39,036 nucleotides of DNA from Flavobacteriales bacterium (lineage in GTDB: Bacteria > Bacteroidota > Bacteroidia > NS11-12g > UBA955), in NCBI GenBank assembly GCA_947487175.1, contig CANKVM010000016.1:1-39036 (forward strand), read 5' to 3'. The notes beneath the pieces were generated by a model. It had not been told where the DNA came from. It did not search any database and saw only the letters and a list, made by a program, of their open reading frames with translations. The translations under genes and the position numbers were made by a program. Of the stretch, positions 8,172-17,606 are shown piece by piece (position 1 is the first letter of the stretch; the number at the start of each line of letters is the position of its first letter).

Positions 8172-9845
8172 TTAATATTGTCCTGATTTTCTTTTTGTTT
8201 TCTTATCAATACCACTTGATGGCAAGTTGTTGTATTTTTTAGAAGCGTTACCAACTGGTGAACCAATTCTAATCATTGCACAACGGAAACCAAGTGTAGA
8301 AGTTGCAAAGTCTTGATCTAAGAATCTTCTGGTACCTGGAGTAGAGTAGTAAACACGATCATTCCAGCTACCACCTTTAATCACGCGCGCTTTATCGTCA
8401 ACTAGGGTAGTAATACCATATTCGTATTTAAATTCTTCGTCTTTCAATTTAGCATCGTTTTCTACGTCTCTGTAACCAATATTGTCAGCTTTAGAATAGT
8501 TTCTTCTTCCACCTTCTTTGATTTTAGTTTCAGTTACGTCTTCGTATACCAAACGACCCAACTCATCTTTTTCAGATAAACCATTAGGACCATTTTGATC
8601 TAACTTAGGATTTTCAAATTTGTTACCACGGAAAGGCATGAATCCATCCATATCTTCCAAAGATAACGGACGGAAAACATCCATTACCCACTCAGATACG
8701 TTACCATTCATGTTATACAAACCGTAAGAGTTTGGCCAATATGAAAACACTGGAGTTGTAATAATACCCGCGTCATTCAAATCGCCACCTGCTAAACCGG
8801 CATTGTCACCTTTAGCACGCATTACGTTCATTCTGATTTTACCACGGTCTTTTTCATTACCATCTTTAATACGGATGGTATAATCATTCCAAGAGTAAAT
8901 TTTCTTATCGTCAACGTTACTGAATTGGGTATTTCCAACATTGGCTTGAGCCGCATATTCCCATTCAGCTTCTGTAGGAAGTCTATATTCAGGTAAGAAA
9001 ATACCATCTTCCATGTTTACTTTATAACGTTTTTGGTCTTTTTTCTTCGCTTTAGCAAAATTAGTTAAAGGCTTTTTACCTAACATATTTTGACCTTTAA
9101 TTGGTTTAGCTACAGAACCATCTTCAGTAGTACCACTAAAAATACCTGCATCTTGTCCAGCCAAATAAGCTTTAGTATTAAATTGATTATTAGGAGCCTC
9201 TTTTAATTGCGCATTAGATACGTCAAATTTGATGATTCCTTTTTTATCAAGAATAGCTTCGTTCACACGATCACTTCTCCATTTTGCATATTCAGATGCT
9301 TTGTGCCAGTTTACACCAACTACAGGATAATCTTTGTAAGAAGGGTGGCGGAAGTAATATTCTACGAACGGTTCGTTGTAGGCCAATTTGCTTCTCCAAC
9401 AGTTGGTATCGGGTAACGCTTTTTCAAACAAACGTTCTTCTTCACCCACAGTTTGACCTGCAAATTTGATTTTGTTTTGACGTCCACCCGCTTCTGCGTT
9501 GTAAACACGCATCAACCAATAGGTGTATTCTCTGTATTGGAGATTACTAACTTCAGTTTCGTCCATGTAGAATGAATTAACCGTAACAGATCTTTCAACA
9601 TTGTTGTTGTCGTATTGAAGATCAGTTTCAGTATTACCCATGACAAAATTGCCACCTTCTACTAGAACCAAACCAGGACCAGTTTCTTGCCCTTTGTACT
9701 TAGGATTAGCAAAACCACCCCATTTCGCATCGTTATACGACTGGCCAGTAGTTTTACTTACGTTCTTGGGTCCACATGCAGTGAATCCCATAGCAACAAT
9801 AGTTGCCAATAACCAAGTGTTTTTCATTTGTTTAACAGTTGTCAT
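8172..9845 (-). CDS. gldJ: T9SS/gliding motility lipoprotein GldJ (FGE-sulfatase-fold)
   Basis: A lipoprotein of about 557 residues with a signal peptide and a lipobox at FTAC (Cys24 from the 9845 start). The remainder is a formylglycine-generating-enzyme-like domain: GPGLVLVEGGNFVMGNT, FYMDETEVSNLQYREY, YPVVGVNWHKASEYAKWRSD, YRLPTEAEWEYAA, NMNGNVSEWVMDVF and the C-terminal VIKGGSWNDR...LGFRCA. GldJ and GldK share this fold; the WGGF segment, the MDETEV block and the LPDTNCWRSKLAYNEP region resemble GldJ rather than GldK. GldJ is an outer-membrane-associated lipoprotein needed for gliding and T9SS function in Flavobacterium. The ORF start at 9887 overlaps the -7 box, so translation should start at 9845 or at the next in-frame ATG, 9827. 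It lies downstream of a porP/sprF-type gene with its own promoter. Confidence 0.88.
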   Translation of the reverse strand: MTTVKQMKNTWLLATIVAMGFTACGPKNVSKTTGQSYNDAKWGGFANPKYKGQETGPGLVLVEGGNFVMGNTETDLQYDNNNVERSVTVNSFYMDETEVSNLQYREYTYWLMRVYNAEAGGRQNKIKFAGQTVGEEERLFEKALPDTNCWRSKLAYNEPFVEYYFRHPSYKDYPVVGVNWHKASEYAKWRSDRVNEAILDKKGIIKFDVSNAQLKEAPNNQFNTKAYLAGQDAGIFSGTTEDGSVAKPIKGQNMLGKKPLTNFAKAKKKDQKRYKVNMEDGIFLPEYRLPTEAEWEYAAQANVGNTQFSNVDDKKIYSWNDYTIRIKDGNEKDRGKIRMNVMRAKGDNAGLAGGDLNDAGIITTPVFSYWPNSYGLYNMNGNVSEWVMDVFRPLSLEDMDGFMPFRGNKFENPKLDQNGPNGLSEKDELGRLVYEDVTETKIKEGGRRNYSKADNIGYRDVENDAKLKDEEFKYEYGITTLVDDKARVIKGGSWNDRVYYSTPGTRRFLDQDFATSTLGFRCAMIRIGSPVGNASKKYNNLPSSGIDKKTKRKSGQY

Positions 9846-9884
9846 TGTTTGTATTATATAACGACAGAAATACCGTATTATTTG

Positions 9885-9915
9885 CAAACATAGTGAAATT
9901 TTTATTTATTCCAAA
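9885..9915 (-). promoter_or_regulatory. gldJ promoter
   Basis: Minus strand: TTTG (9915-9912), 19 bp, TATGTTTG (9892-9885), a near-ideal Bacteroidota promoter. The predicted transcript start is near 9878, about 33 nt before the ATG at 9845. The -33 element abuts the A/T tract of the upstream terminator. Confidence 0.75.
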
Positions 9916-9943
9916 AAAAAAGTCCGATTAATCGGACTTTTTT
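9913..9943 (-). terminator. terminator of the porP/sprF-type gene
   Basis: The near-palindrome AGTCCGATTAATCGGACT is flanked by an A-run and a T-run, 10 bp past the porP/sprF stop. On the minus strand it ends in a run of about nine T, which runs directly into the -33 box of the gldJ promoter. Confidence 0.85.
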
Positions 9944-9952
9944 GTATTGTGT

Positions 9953-10960
9953 TTAGAACTCTGGACACTTCAAAGGTTTGAATGGCTTTCCTCCTGGAGG
10001 AACACACCAATCAATTGTAGCACTTACTTCATGACTTGAAGGGATAGCGCTTCTACCATCGCTCACAGTAAAGTCGTAACTATATCCAAATTTAAATCTG
10101 TCTTTTCTAAATCCAACCAACATAATAATGGCGTCAGAGTTTTTGTAGTTACCAAATGTTTGGCGGAACCACAAACCTGTAACCAAAGGACCTTTGTTTG
10201 CATAAAATCCTAAGTTAAGTTGAGTGAAATTTCTTTGCATCATAAATAAAGCGTTAGGGGAGAAAGTATTTTCTTCATAACGACTTTTAGATAGTTTAAT
10301 CACACCACCTGCATGTACAGTATATCTTCTTGGAAGAATTTCATCTGGATTGTTGTAAAAACTCCAGTTAGGTTGGTTTATATTGTGAATTGCAATTCCC
10401 ATGTAAAATTTGCTATTATACATAATCCAACCGGCGTTGAAATTAGGATATGAAATACTTTGAGCAGGTACTTGTTCTCCAGTTGGGTTTTTAAAACCTT
10501 GCGTAGGTAAAATTTGATCACCAAATTTCAAACGGTTAAAATCGATGCTTTTAAATGCCATTGATCCTTGTAAACCAAAGCGCATAAATACACGTCCACC
10601 ACCTCTACCAATAGGCAAAAGGTAGCTATAAACACCTGAAATTGTTGTTGATGTTAATAACCCGGAACCAGCGATGTCGTGAAATACCATTGCTCCAAGT
10701 CCACCACCTACGGTAGGAATATGTTGATCCCAAGATGCGCAAAATGAACGGAAAGTTCCAGGAAGATTTGGCCATTGGTTTCTATAGTTTAGTGCCAATC
10801 GACCAGCTGCGCCAGTTTGACAAACTGCAGAACCAGCCAATGCAGGATTAGTATAAACAGGAGCTGCATAAAACTGCGTCAATTCCGGATCTTGCCCGAA
10901 TACAGTAACACTGCTGCTGAATAATAAACCAAATAAAATAGTGCGTAATGCTCTTTTCAT
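9953..10960 (-). CDS. PorP/SprF family type IX secretion outer-membrane protein
   Basis: A 335-residue protein with a signal peptide ending VTVFGQ. The mature start DPELTQFYAAPVYTNPALAG is the PorP/SprF family signature. The remainder alternates short amphipathic strands with glycine-rich turns (GAMVFHDIAGSGLLTSTTISGVYSYLLP, FGLQGSMAFKSID) as expected for an outer-membrane beta barrel, and includes FKFGYSYDFTVSDG near the end. Family members act with PorE/PorK/PorN (PorP) or support secretion of particular T9SS cargo such as SprB (SprF). It has its own promoter and terminator and precedes gldJ. Without the porK-L-M-N genes beside it, it is uncertain whether this is PorP proper or one of the cargo-dedicated SprF-like paralogues. 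Confidence 0.88.
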   Translation of the reverse strand: MKRALRTILFGLLFSSSVTVFGQDPELTQFYAAPVYTNPALAGSAVCQTGAAGRLALNYRNQWPNLPGTFRSFCASWDQHIPTVGGGLGAMVFHDIAGSGLLTSTTISGVYSYLLPIGRGGGRVFMRFGLQGSMAFKSIDFNRLKFGDQILPTQGFKNPTGEQVPAQSISYPNFNAGWIMYNSKFYMGIAIHNINQPNWSFYNNPDEILPRRYTVHAGGVIKLSKSRYEENTFSPNALFMMQRNFTQLNLGFYANKGPLVTGLWFRQTFGNYKNSDAIIMLVGFRKDRFKFGYSYDFTVSDGRSAIPSSHEVSATIDWCVPPGGKPFKPLKCPEF

Positions 10961-10976
10961 GTTTTATAGTTTGAAA

Positions 10977-11006
10977 CAAAAGTAAGTATAAAACGCAAAA
11001 TTCAAA
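10977..11006 (-). promoter_or_regulatory. porP/sprF-type gene promoter
   Basis: Minus strand: TTTG (11006-11003), 18 bp, TACTTTTG (10984-10977), a good match to the Bacteroidota consensus. The ATG lies about 17 bp downstream of the -7 box. Confidence 0.7.
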
Positions 11007-11143
11007 AAAAAATTTCGTAAATATTCAGATTAATGCAAATTCAAGTTGTGTAATTGTGTTTTTTTATTGATTTAATCCTTCAAAAATGGCAATTATGAAA
11101 TTTATTTACGAAATTTACGTTCTATTTTAGATTCAAAGAATTC

Positions 11144-14100
11144 ATGCGAACGAAACAGCCAATTTTTATAATGCATTTACAACGAATTGTCGTCCTCTTG
11201 GTCTTTTCGTTTATTTTGCCATTTTCATTGTTTGCCAATGGAATTTTGTCATCAGGTAAATGGGTGAAATTGGAATTTGGAAATACGGGTGTTTATAAAA
11301 TTGATTATGCTCAATGTATATCATTAGGATTAAATCCATCAAGCATGAATCCAATGAATATTCATTTTTACAGTATCCAAGGAGACCAATTAAATGAAAC
11401 AAATGACTCAAATTTACAGAACGTATCTGAAGTGCCAATTTTGGTAGTTGGAGAGGCTGATGGAATATTTGATCAATCTGATTATATTTTAATTTACAAA
11501 CAAGCCGTTAGAGATTGTGACTTTATGGGTAATAATTACGGACACTTTGTGAACTTTTATGAGTCCAGATCTATCGGTATATTTGGTTTTAACAATCAAA
11601 AAGGACTAAGAATAGCTTCTCTAAATTTGCCCACATTAAATAACCCTGTTGTTTTGACAAAAGGGCAAGGTTTGATTTTTCATGATACGGACTTATCCAA
11701 TCCTACACACATGGGGCGATTTTGGGTCGGAGAGAAATTAGGGAACGAAACGCTAGAAAGAACATTTATTGAAACAATTCCTCCAGGGGTTGATTCTGTA
11801 AATCTCTACTTATCCATGGGTGTTAGTATGTACAACGAAGCTGGTGGATTAAATGTATCTGTAAACGGAAAGAATTTAAATTTAAACTTTAGGCGAAATA
11901 GTGAATATGAAACTGTTTATCGTACAGTTGGATCATTGAGAGATATATCTGTAATCAATAATTCGCTTTCATTGAATCTTAAATTAGCTAGAAATAACAA
12001 CAAAGATGGATGCTATTTAGACTATTATGAAATTTCATATTTGGAACCCCTCAATTTTAATAAGAATCAATTTCCTATACAACATAAAATTGCTGCAGAG
12101 GGTGGAAGTCAACTAAAATTCAAATTTCCAATGAGCCAAACAGATTTTTTATTTTGGGATGTTTCAAACCCATATAAAATTTCGCAATTGCCATTTACGA
12201 ATAGTGCCAACTCTTTAGAATTGCCGTTAGATTCAAATCAGCACATTTCGCGTATTTGGGCTTTTAACGAAAAGAATTGCTTTATACCAAAATTCAAAGG
12301 TGAAATCAAAAACCAAGATATCTTGCAAGGTGCTAATCTTGATTTCCTAATTATTTCACATCCAGATTTCTTAACGGCCGCAAATGATTTGGCAAAGTTC
12401 AGAACTCAATACGATCAATATTCTACTAAGGTTGCCAATTTGAATGAGATATATAACGAATACAGTGGTGGACAACAAGATTTGGTTGCGATAAGAAATT
12501 ACATACGTTCAGAATATTTTAAATCAAATAAAAAACTTAAATACGTTTTATTGCTAGGAACTGCTTCTTACGATATGCAGGGTAGGGTCTCTCCCAATTC
12601 TAATTTTATTCCAATTTATCAGTCAACCAATGGAACAGACAAACAATCTTTATTTTGTTTGGATGATTTTTTTGGATATTTACAAACCAATTCTGGTAAT
12701 CCAATAATTCATAATGACTCTTTGGATGTTGTAATTGGTCGCATTCCATGTAGAACATTGGCCGAAGCCCAAGGAGTTGTAAATAAATTAAAACGCTATT
12801 CAGATAAAAAGGCTTTGGGGTCATGGAGAAATCGATTGACTTTTGTTTGTGACGACATAGATAAATCTTACGAAGCTGAATTTACCGAGGAGTCTGAACA
12901 ATACGGAACATATATTGCCAAAAATTATCCAAACCTAAGATTAAATAAAATTTATGCCGATGCTTTCAAGCAAGTTACAAACGGCAATAATGAAAAGTAT
13001 CCTGAGGCTAGCAGCGCAATTAACAGTGCATTGAGTGACGGTACTTTGTTCATGAATTACCAAGGACACGGAGGCGAAAAGGGTTGGGCACAAGAAGAAA
13101 TCTTGGATATTTCAATGATTAACTCTTGGAACAACAAATACAAAATGCCTGTTCTTTTTACTGCTACTTGTGAATTTGCCAGATATGATGATCCTAAATT
13201 TCAAAGTGGTGGAGAATTGGCGCTTTTGAATCCTAATGGCGGCGCAATAGGACTAATGACCACAACCAGATTGGTTTTCGTTTCAGGTAATACAATTATA
13301 AACGATGCGTTTTGGACAAAATACGGATTCCCTAAACCAAATCAACCCATTCCTACATTGGGAGAAGTTTATAAACGTCTGAAAAATAGGCCAGGTCAAA
13401 GTTGGCAAATGACAGAAGATAATAAATTTGCTTTGTTGGGTGATCCATCCATGGAAATTGCATTCCCTAAGAATTTCGTGTCAATTGATTCAATTAACGG
13501 ACAATCTGCTTCAGTTTTCAATGACACAGTTAAAGCTTTCTCAGTTGTTAAACTTTCTGGGCACATTACGGAGCGTTTAAAAACTATCATGACAAATTTC
13601 AATGGTACATTAGATGTTGAGGTTTATGACAAGCCGACTCAAAAATATACGTTAAATAACAATAAAGTTTCTTATCAAATTCCATTTAAAAGCGAAACCA
13701 GTATACTTTATAAAGGGTCTGTTTCGGTAGTTGCGGGTAAATTTACGTTGGTATTTAGTGTACCTAAAGACATCGCCTATAATATTGGAAAAGGAAGGGC
13801 TGTGTTTTACGCGCAAAATGGCGAAACAGATGCAAGTGGTTCATGGGTTTTCAATATTGGGGGTAGTGAGAAGATTATTGAAGTTGATTCAGTTGGTCCA
13901 CAAGTTGAATTATTTGTGAACGATTCAATGTTCATTAACAACAGTAAAGTTTCCTCGGAATCGAAAGCATTCGCTAGAATTTATGATAAAAGTGGAATCA
14001 ACGCTACCGGTGCTGGTATTGGACGTGATTTAGAAATTATACTCGATGAGGGTACCGAAAATGCAAAATCCTTTGTTGTGAATAATTTCTTCACTTATGA

Positions 14101-14557
14101 AAACAATTCATATCAACTTGGATATATCGATTTCCCATTGCCGTTATTAACTTCAGGAGAGCATACAATGAAATGCAGGGCTTGGGATGTTTATAACAAT
14201 TCTGGCGAGAATAGTATTTCTTTTGAGGTTGTTCCAGGAAGAGATTTAATTATTTCAGAACATGGTGCTATACCTAATCCTTCATTGGGTGAAACAGTGA
14301 ATATATGGGTTGCGCATAATTTGTCGGGTGAGGATTTAACTGTGAATTGGGAAATTTATTCAACAGTTGGTTCGCTATTGGCAAAAGGAACGAAATTGGA
14401 ATATGCTGCATTGTCAAAATTTAATGCAATTAGTTGGGATGGAAGAGGTGATAATGGAATTGCGGCGAATGGCAATATGTTTTATTATAAAATCAATGTA
14501 AAAACATCCGATGGTTTATCAAAATTCATTGGAGGGAAATTTATAAAATTGCGATAA
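11144..14557 (+). CDS. porU: type IX secretion system sortase PorU (C25 gingipain-like)
   Basis: PorU removes the C-terminal sorting domain of T9SS cargo at the cell surface and links cargo to the anchor. The 1137-residue protein has a signal peptide, an N-terminal beta domain (SSGKWVKLEFGNTGVYKIDY is typical), and a C25 peptidase domain at about 395-780: LDFLIISHPDFL, YVLLLGTASYD, IGRIPCRT, MNYQGHGGEKGW with catalytic His642, LFTATCEFARYDDP with catalytic Cys676, and LLGDPSMEIAFP. Immunoglobulin-like segments follow. The C-terminus (ISWDGRGDNGIAANG...FYYKINVKTSDG) resembles a FlgD-like/T9SS-CTD fold. Both catalytic residues are present, so an active enzyme is expected. A start at 11171 (MHLQRIVVLL) would give a more typical signal peptide. 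porV follows on the same strand. The divergent neighbours are the porP/sprF-type gene and gldJ. Confidence 0.95.
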   Translation: MRTKQPIFIMHLQRIVVLLVFSFILPFSLFANGILSSGKWVKLEFGNTGVYKIDYAQCISLGLNPSSMNPMNIHFYSIQGDQLNETNDSNLQNVSEVPILVVGEADGIFDQSDYILIYKQAVRDCDFMGNNYGHFVNFYESRSIGIFGFNNQKGLRIASLNLPTLNNPVVLTKGQGLIFHDTDLSNPTHMGRFWVGEKLGNETLERTFIETIPPGVDSVNLYLSMGVSMYNEAGGLNVSVNGKNLNLNFRRNSEYETVYRTVGSLRDISVINNSLSLNLKLARNNNKDGCYLDYYEISYLEPLNFNKNQFPIQHKIAAEGGSQLKFKFPMSQTDFLFWDVSNPYKISQLPFTNSANSLELPLDSNQHISRIWAFNEKNCFIPKFKGEIKNQDILQGANLDFLIISHPDFLTAANDLAKFRTQYDQYSTKVANLNEIYNEYSGGQQDLVAIRNYIRSEYFKSNKKLKYVLLLGTASYDMQGRVSPNSNFIPIYQSTNGTDKQSLFCLDDFFGYLQTNSGNPIIHNDSLDVVIGRIPCRTLAEAQGVVNKLKRYSDKKALGSWRNRLTFVCDDIDKSYEAEFTEESEQYGTYIAKNYPNLRLNKIYADAFKQVTNGNNEKYPEASSAINSALSDGTLFMNYQGHGGEKGWAQEEILDISMINSWNNKYKMPVLFTATCEFARYDDPKFQSGGELALLNPNGGAIGLMTTTRLVFVSGNTIINDAFWTKYGFPKPNQPIPTLGEVYKRLKNRPGQSWQMTEDNKFALLGDPSMEIAFPKNFVSIDSINGQSASVFNDTVKAFSVVKLSGHITERLKTIMTNFNGTLDVEVYDKPTQKYTLNNNKVSYQIPFKSETSILYKGSVSVVAGKFTLVFSVPKDIAYNIGKGRAVFYAQNGETDASGSWVFNIGGSEKIIEVDSVGPQVELFVNDSMFINNSKVSSESKAFARIYDKSGINATGAGIGRDLEIILDEGTENAKSFVVNNFFTYENNSYQLGYIDFPLPLLTSGEHTMKCRAWDVYNNSGENSISFEVVPGRDLIISEHGAIPNPSLGETVNIWVAHNLSGEDLTVNWEIYSTVGSLLAKGTKLEYAALSKFNAISWDGRGDNGIAANGNMFYYKINVKTSDGLSKFIGGKFIKLR

Positions 14558-14644
14558 TTACAAATAAAATTATAAAAAATGATTAACCTTTTGAAAAAAA
14601 ATTACAATTCTCCCGATACAAATCCTATTTTTGCCCACAGACAT

Positions 14645-15868
14645 ATGAGTAGAAAAATTTTATTTTTGATAATGGCTTCAGTAAGTTCAATAAGTATTTA
14701 TGGACAAACCAACACCATTTCGTCTAAAGAATTAGCTGGACAATTGAATACTGTTACCACGATGGTGCCATTTATTACAATCACGCCAGATAGCCGAAGT
14801 GCTGGAATGGGTGATGTTGGAGTTGCTTTGTTTTCACCAGATGCGAATAGTGCAAGTTGGAACAATGCGAATTTGTTGAATGCTGAAAAATCCTCAGGAT
14901 TTGCAATTTCTTATGCTCCATGGTTGCGTCAATTGGTAAATGATGTAGGATTTTCTTATTTAGCTGGATATGCCAAAGTAGGTAAAAAAGGTGTTCTTAG
15001 TGGGTCATTTAGATATTTCTCTTTAGGAAATATTCAATTTACCGATTATGACGGAAATCCTCAGGGAAGTTTTAATCCAAATGAAATGGCTATTGATGGT
15101 GGTTATGCATTGGCGTTTTCCAAGAAATTATCAATGGGCGTTAATTTACGTTATATTTATTCTAATATTGTTGGTAGCGGAATTAAAAATGGAATTGATT
15201 ACAATGCAGGGACTTCAATAGCGGGTGATATTAACGTTTTATACAAAACGGATATTCGTATTGCTGGTAAAAAACGATTGTTTAATTTCGGATTAAATAT
15301 TCAAAATATTGGTTCTAAAATGACGTATTCTTCAAAAGAGAAATTAGATTTTATTCCAACCAATTTAAAATTAGGTGTTGGTTATAGCACACAAATTGAT
15401 AATTATAACAAATTAAATGTGTATTTGGATTTCAACAAGCTTTTGGTTCCAACCAGACCTTATTATCTTCGGAATTATGATGGTTCAAAGGATTCCGTTG
15501 ATAGAAACAATATCCGTCAATACATTGGTCAAGACCCTAATGTGAGTCCAATTCAAGGAATGATTCAATCATTCTATGATGCTCCTGGTGGATTTTCTGA
15601 AGAAATGAAGGAGTGGATTACCAACATTGGTTTGGAATACATATATGACAATTCTTTCTTCGTTCGTTCTGGTTTATTTTACGAATCACAAACAAAAGGA
15701 GGTCGTCAATACATCACTACGGGTATTGGTTTGAAATTCCAATCACTAAGTGTAGATGCTGCATACTTAATTCCTTTAGGCAATCGCCATCCTTTGCAAA
15801 ATCAAATGCGTTTTACATTGTTATTTGATTTAAATTCTCTGAAGGACGCTCCGCCAACAGATAAATAA
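14645..15868 (+). CDS. porV: type IX secretion system outer-membrane protein PorV
   Basis: PorV (LptO) is the outer-membrane shuttle that carries cargo from the T9SS translocon to the PorU attachment complex. Signature segments are FITITPDSRSAGMGDVGVALFSPDANSASWNNAN, GFAISYAPWLRQLVNDVGFSYLAGY, FSLGNIQFTD and PNEMAIDGGYALAFSKKLSMGVNLRYIYS, followed by beta-barrel strands to LPLGNRHPLQNQMRFTLLF. The ORF track starts at 14579, but MSRKILFLIMASVSSISIYGQ from the ATG at 14645 forms a clean signal peptide and about 407 residues fits the family. TATTTTTG at 14626-14633 matches a -7 element but lacks a good -33, so porV may be read from porU, from its own promoter, or both. It ends in a strong terminator. 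Confidence 0.94.
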   Translation: MSRKILFLIMASVSSISIYGQTNTISSKELAGQLNTVTTMVPFITITPDSRSAGMGDVGVALFSPDANSASWNNANLLNAEKSSGFAISYAPWLRQLVNDVGFSYLAGYAKVGKKGVLSGSFRYFSLGNIQFTDYDGNPQGSFNPNEMAIDGGYALAFSKKLSMGVNLRYIYSNIVGSGIKNGIDYNAGTSIAGDINVLYKTDIRIAGKKRLFNFGLNIQNIGSKMTYSSKEKLDFIPTNLKLGVGYSTQIDNYNKLNVYLDFNKLLVPTRPYYLRNYDGSKDSVDRNNIRQYIGQDPNVSPIQGMIQSFYDAPGGFSEEMKEWITNIGLEYIYDNSFFVRSGLFYESQTKGGRQYITTGIGLKFQSLSVDAAYLIPLGNRHPLQNQMRFTLLFDLNSLKDAPPTDK

Positions 15869-15883
15869 TTATAAAAAATATAT

Positions 15884-15913
15884 AAAATAGCCCCTCAATG
15901 GGGCTATTTTTTT
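15884..15913 (+). terminator. porU-porV intrinsic terminator
   Basis: AAAATAGCCCC TCAAT GGGGCTATTTT followed by more T, 15 bp beyond the porV stop. Confidence 0.92.
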
Positions 15914-15924
15914 AACTACTTTAT

Positions 15925-15932
15925 TAACTTTG
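15925..15932 (+). promoter_or_regulatory. -7 element before the carboxyltransferase gene
   Basis: TAACTTTG matches TAnnTTTG, but only 7 nt separate it from the ATG at 15940, so the predicted transcript would be leaderless or nearly so. No good -33 is seen. Confidence 0.45.
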
Positions 15933-15939
15933 CAATTAT

Positions 15940-17481
15940 ATGTCTGAATCTAGAGATCAATTAAATAATAAAAGAGCTGAATCATTATTAGGTGGTGGTC
16001 AAGCCCGAATCGATTCACAACACAAAAAAGGAAAATTAACAGCAAGAGAAAGAATTTCATTGTTGTTAGATGAAAATACATTTTGCGAAATTGGTGCTTT
16101 TGTGACACATAGAAGCTCTGATTTTGGAATGGACAAACAAAAACTACTTGGCGACGGTGTTGTTACCGGTTATGGAAAAGTAAACGGACGTTTGGTTTAT
16201 GTTTATAGCCAAGATTTCACGGTATTTGGTGGGTCATTGTCAGAAACGCATGCAGAGAAAATTTGCAAAATAATGGATATGGCACTCCAAAATGGAGCAC
16301 CCATGATTGGTTTGAATGATTCAGGTGGTGCAAGAATTCAAGAAGGTGTAGTTTCATTAGGAGGGTATGCCGATATTTTTTATAAAAATGTAAGAAGTAG
16401 CGGTGTTATACCTCAAATTTCTGCAATTATGGGCCCTTGTGCCGGTGGAGCTGTGTATTCGCCAGCCCTAACTGATTTTATTTACATGGTTGAAAATACA
16501 AGTTATATGTTTGTTACAGGCCCGAATGTAGTAAAAACAGTGACCAATGAAGATGTAACATCTGAGCAATTGGGTGGCGCATCGGTTCATGGAACAAAAA
16601 GCGGGGTGGCACATTTTACCGTTCAAAATGAATTACTGTGTATACAAGATATTCGCAAACTATTGAGCTACATCCCTCAAAATTGTGAAGAAAAACCATC
16701 AAAAGTTGAATATCACATGGCAAATGAAATGCGTGATTCTTTGAAGGATATTATTCCAAGTAATCCAAATCAGCCTTACGATATTAAAGAAGTCATTGAG
16801 CATATCGTTGATGATAGTTCTTTTTACGAAGTACATAAAAATTATGCGGAAAATATTGTTGTAGGTTTTGCTCGCTTGGCAGGAAGAAGCATTGGTATTG
16901 TTGCCAACCAACCAGCCAATTTAGCGGGTGTTTTAGACGTTCATAGCAGTCAAAAAGCTGCTCGTTTTGTTCGTTTCTGCGATGCATTCAATATTCCATT
17001 GTTGGTGCTTGAAGATGTACCTGGGTTTTTGCCTGGAACAGACCAAGAATGGAATGCAATTATAACCAATGGCGCTAAACTTTTATATGCGTTTAGTGAA
17101 GCAACTGTTCCAAGAATTACCGTGATTACAAGAAAAGCATATGGTGGAGCATATGATGTTATGAATTCAAAACACATTGGTGCCGATATGAATTTCGCTT
17201 GGCCAAGTGCTGAAATTGCAGTGATGGGAGCCAAAGGCGCTGCTGAAATTATTTTCAAAAAAGATATTGATTCGGCCGATGACAAACAAGCTGCATTGAA
17301 AGAAAAAGAAATGGAATATTCAAATCTTTTTGCCAATCCGTATAGAGCAGCTGAAAGAGGTTTTGTTGATGAAGTGATTTTTCCAGAAGAAACCCGTCAA
17401 CGATTAATAACTGCGTTTGAAATGTTAGAAAATAAAGTGGTTAATTTACCGCGTAAAAAACACGGAAATATTCCACTTTAA
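15940..17481 (+). CDS. acyl-CoA (propionyl/methylmalonyl-CoA type) carboxylase carboxyltransferase subunit
   Basis: A 513-residue biotin-dependent carboxyltransferase of the PccB/MmdA family, which moves CO2 from carboxybiotin onto an acyl-CoA. Visible hallmarks are [23 protein letters not shown] near the N-terminus, the acyl-CoA oxyanion region [40 protein letters not shown], the C-terminal half with [17 protein letters not shown], the biotin-binding oxyanion motif [13 protein letters not shown], and the ending [17 protein letters not shown]...RKKHGNIPL. Propionyl-CoA is the likeliest substrate, but the sequence does not decide between propionyl-CoA, methylmalonyl-CoA and broader acyl-CoA use. 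It is upstream of accB-accC, separated by a strong terminator. No alpha subunit is present unless the neighbouring AccB/AccC serve it. Confidence 0.9.
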   Translation: MSESRDQLNNKRAESLLGGGQARIDSQHKKGKLTARERISLLLDENTFCEIGAFVTHRSSDFGMDKQKLLGDGVVTGYGKVNGRLVYVYSQDFTVFGGSLSETHAEKICKIMDMALQNGAPMIGLNDSGGARIQEGVVSLGGYADIFYKNVRSSGVIPQISAIMGPCAGGAVYSPALTDFIYMVENTSYMFVTGPNVVKTVTNEDVTSEQLGGASVHGTKSGVAHFTVQNELLCIQDIRKLLSYIPQNCEEKPSKVEYHMANEMRDSLKDIIPSNPNQPYDIKEVIEHIVDDSSFYEVHKNYAENIVVGFARLAGRSIGIVANQPANLAGVLDVHSSQKAARFVRFCDAFNIPLLVLEDVPGFLPGTDQEWNAIITNGAKLLYAFSEATVPRITVITRKAYGGAYDVMNSKHIGADMNFAWPSAEIAVMGAKGAAEIIFKKDIDSADDKQAALKEKEMEYSNLFANPYRAAERGFVDEVIFPEETRQRLITAFEMLENKVVNLPRKKHGNIPL

Positions 17482-17498
17482 TTCTTTGAATTTTAACG

Positions 17499-17545
17499 AA
17501 AAAGGTGATTTTTTGCGATTTTTAGGCAAAAAATCACCTTTTTTT
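17499..17545 (+). terminator. intrinsic terminator after the carboxyltransferase gene
   Basis: The perfect 13-bp stem GGTGATTTTTTGC / GCAAAAAATCACC, loop GATTTTTAG, is flanked by an A-run and a T-run. It separates this gene from accB. Confidence 0.9.
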
Positions 17546-17606
17546 ATGATTTTTTGGCCGTTTTTGCCATTTTTTCTTTTTCTTTGCCTACCCAATATAA
17601 ATCTAT

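Noticed and set aside
8048-8242. 64-aa plus-strand ORF over the GAGCA repeat
   Set aside because: It runs through the tandem repeat, the gldJ terminator and the 3' end of gldJ; composition is explained by the repeat and no family resemblance is seen.
16950-17336. 128-aa antisense ORF in the carboxyltransferase gene
   Set aside because: It lies wholly opposite a well-conserved coding region, with no start signal or protein motif; a codon-bias shadow.
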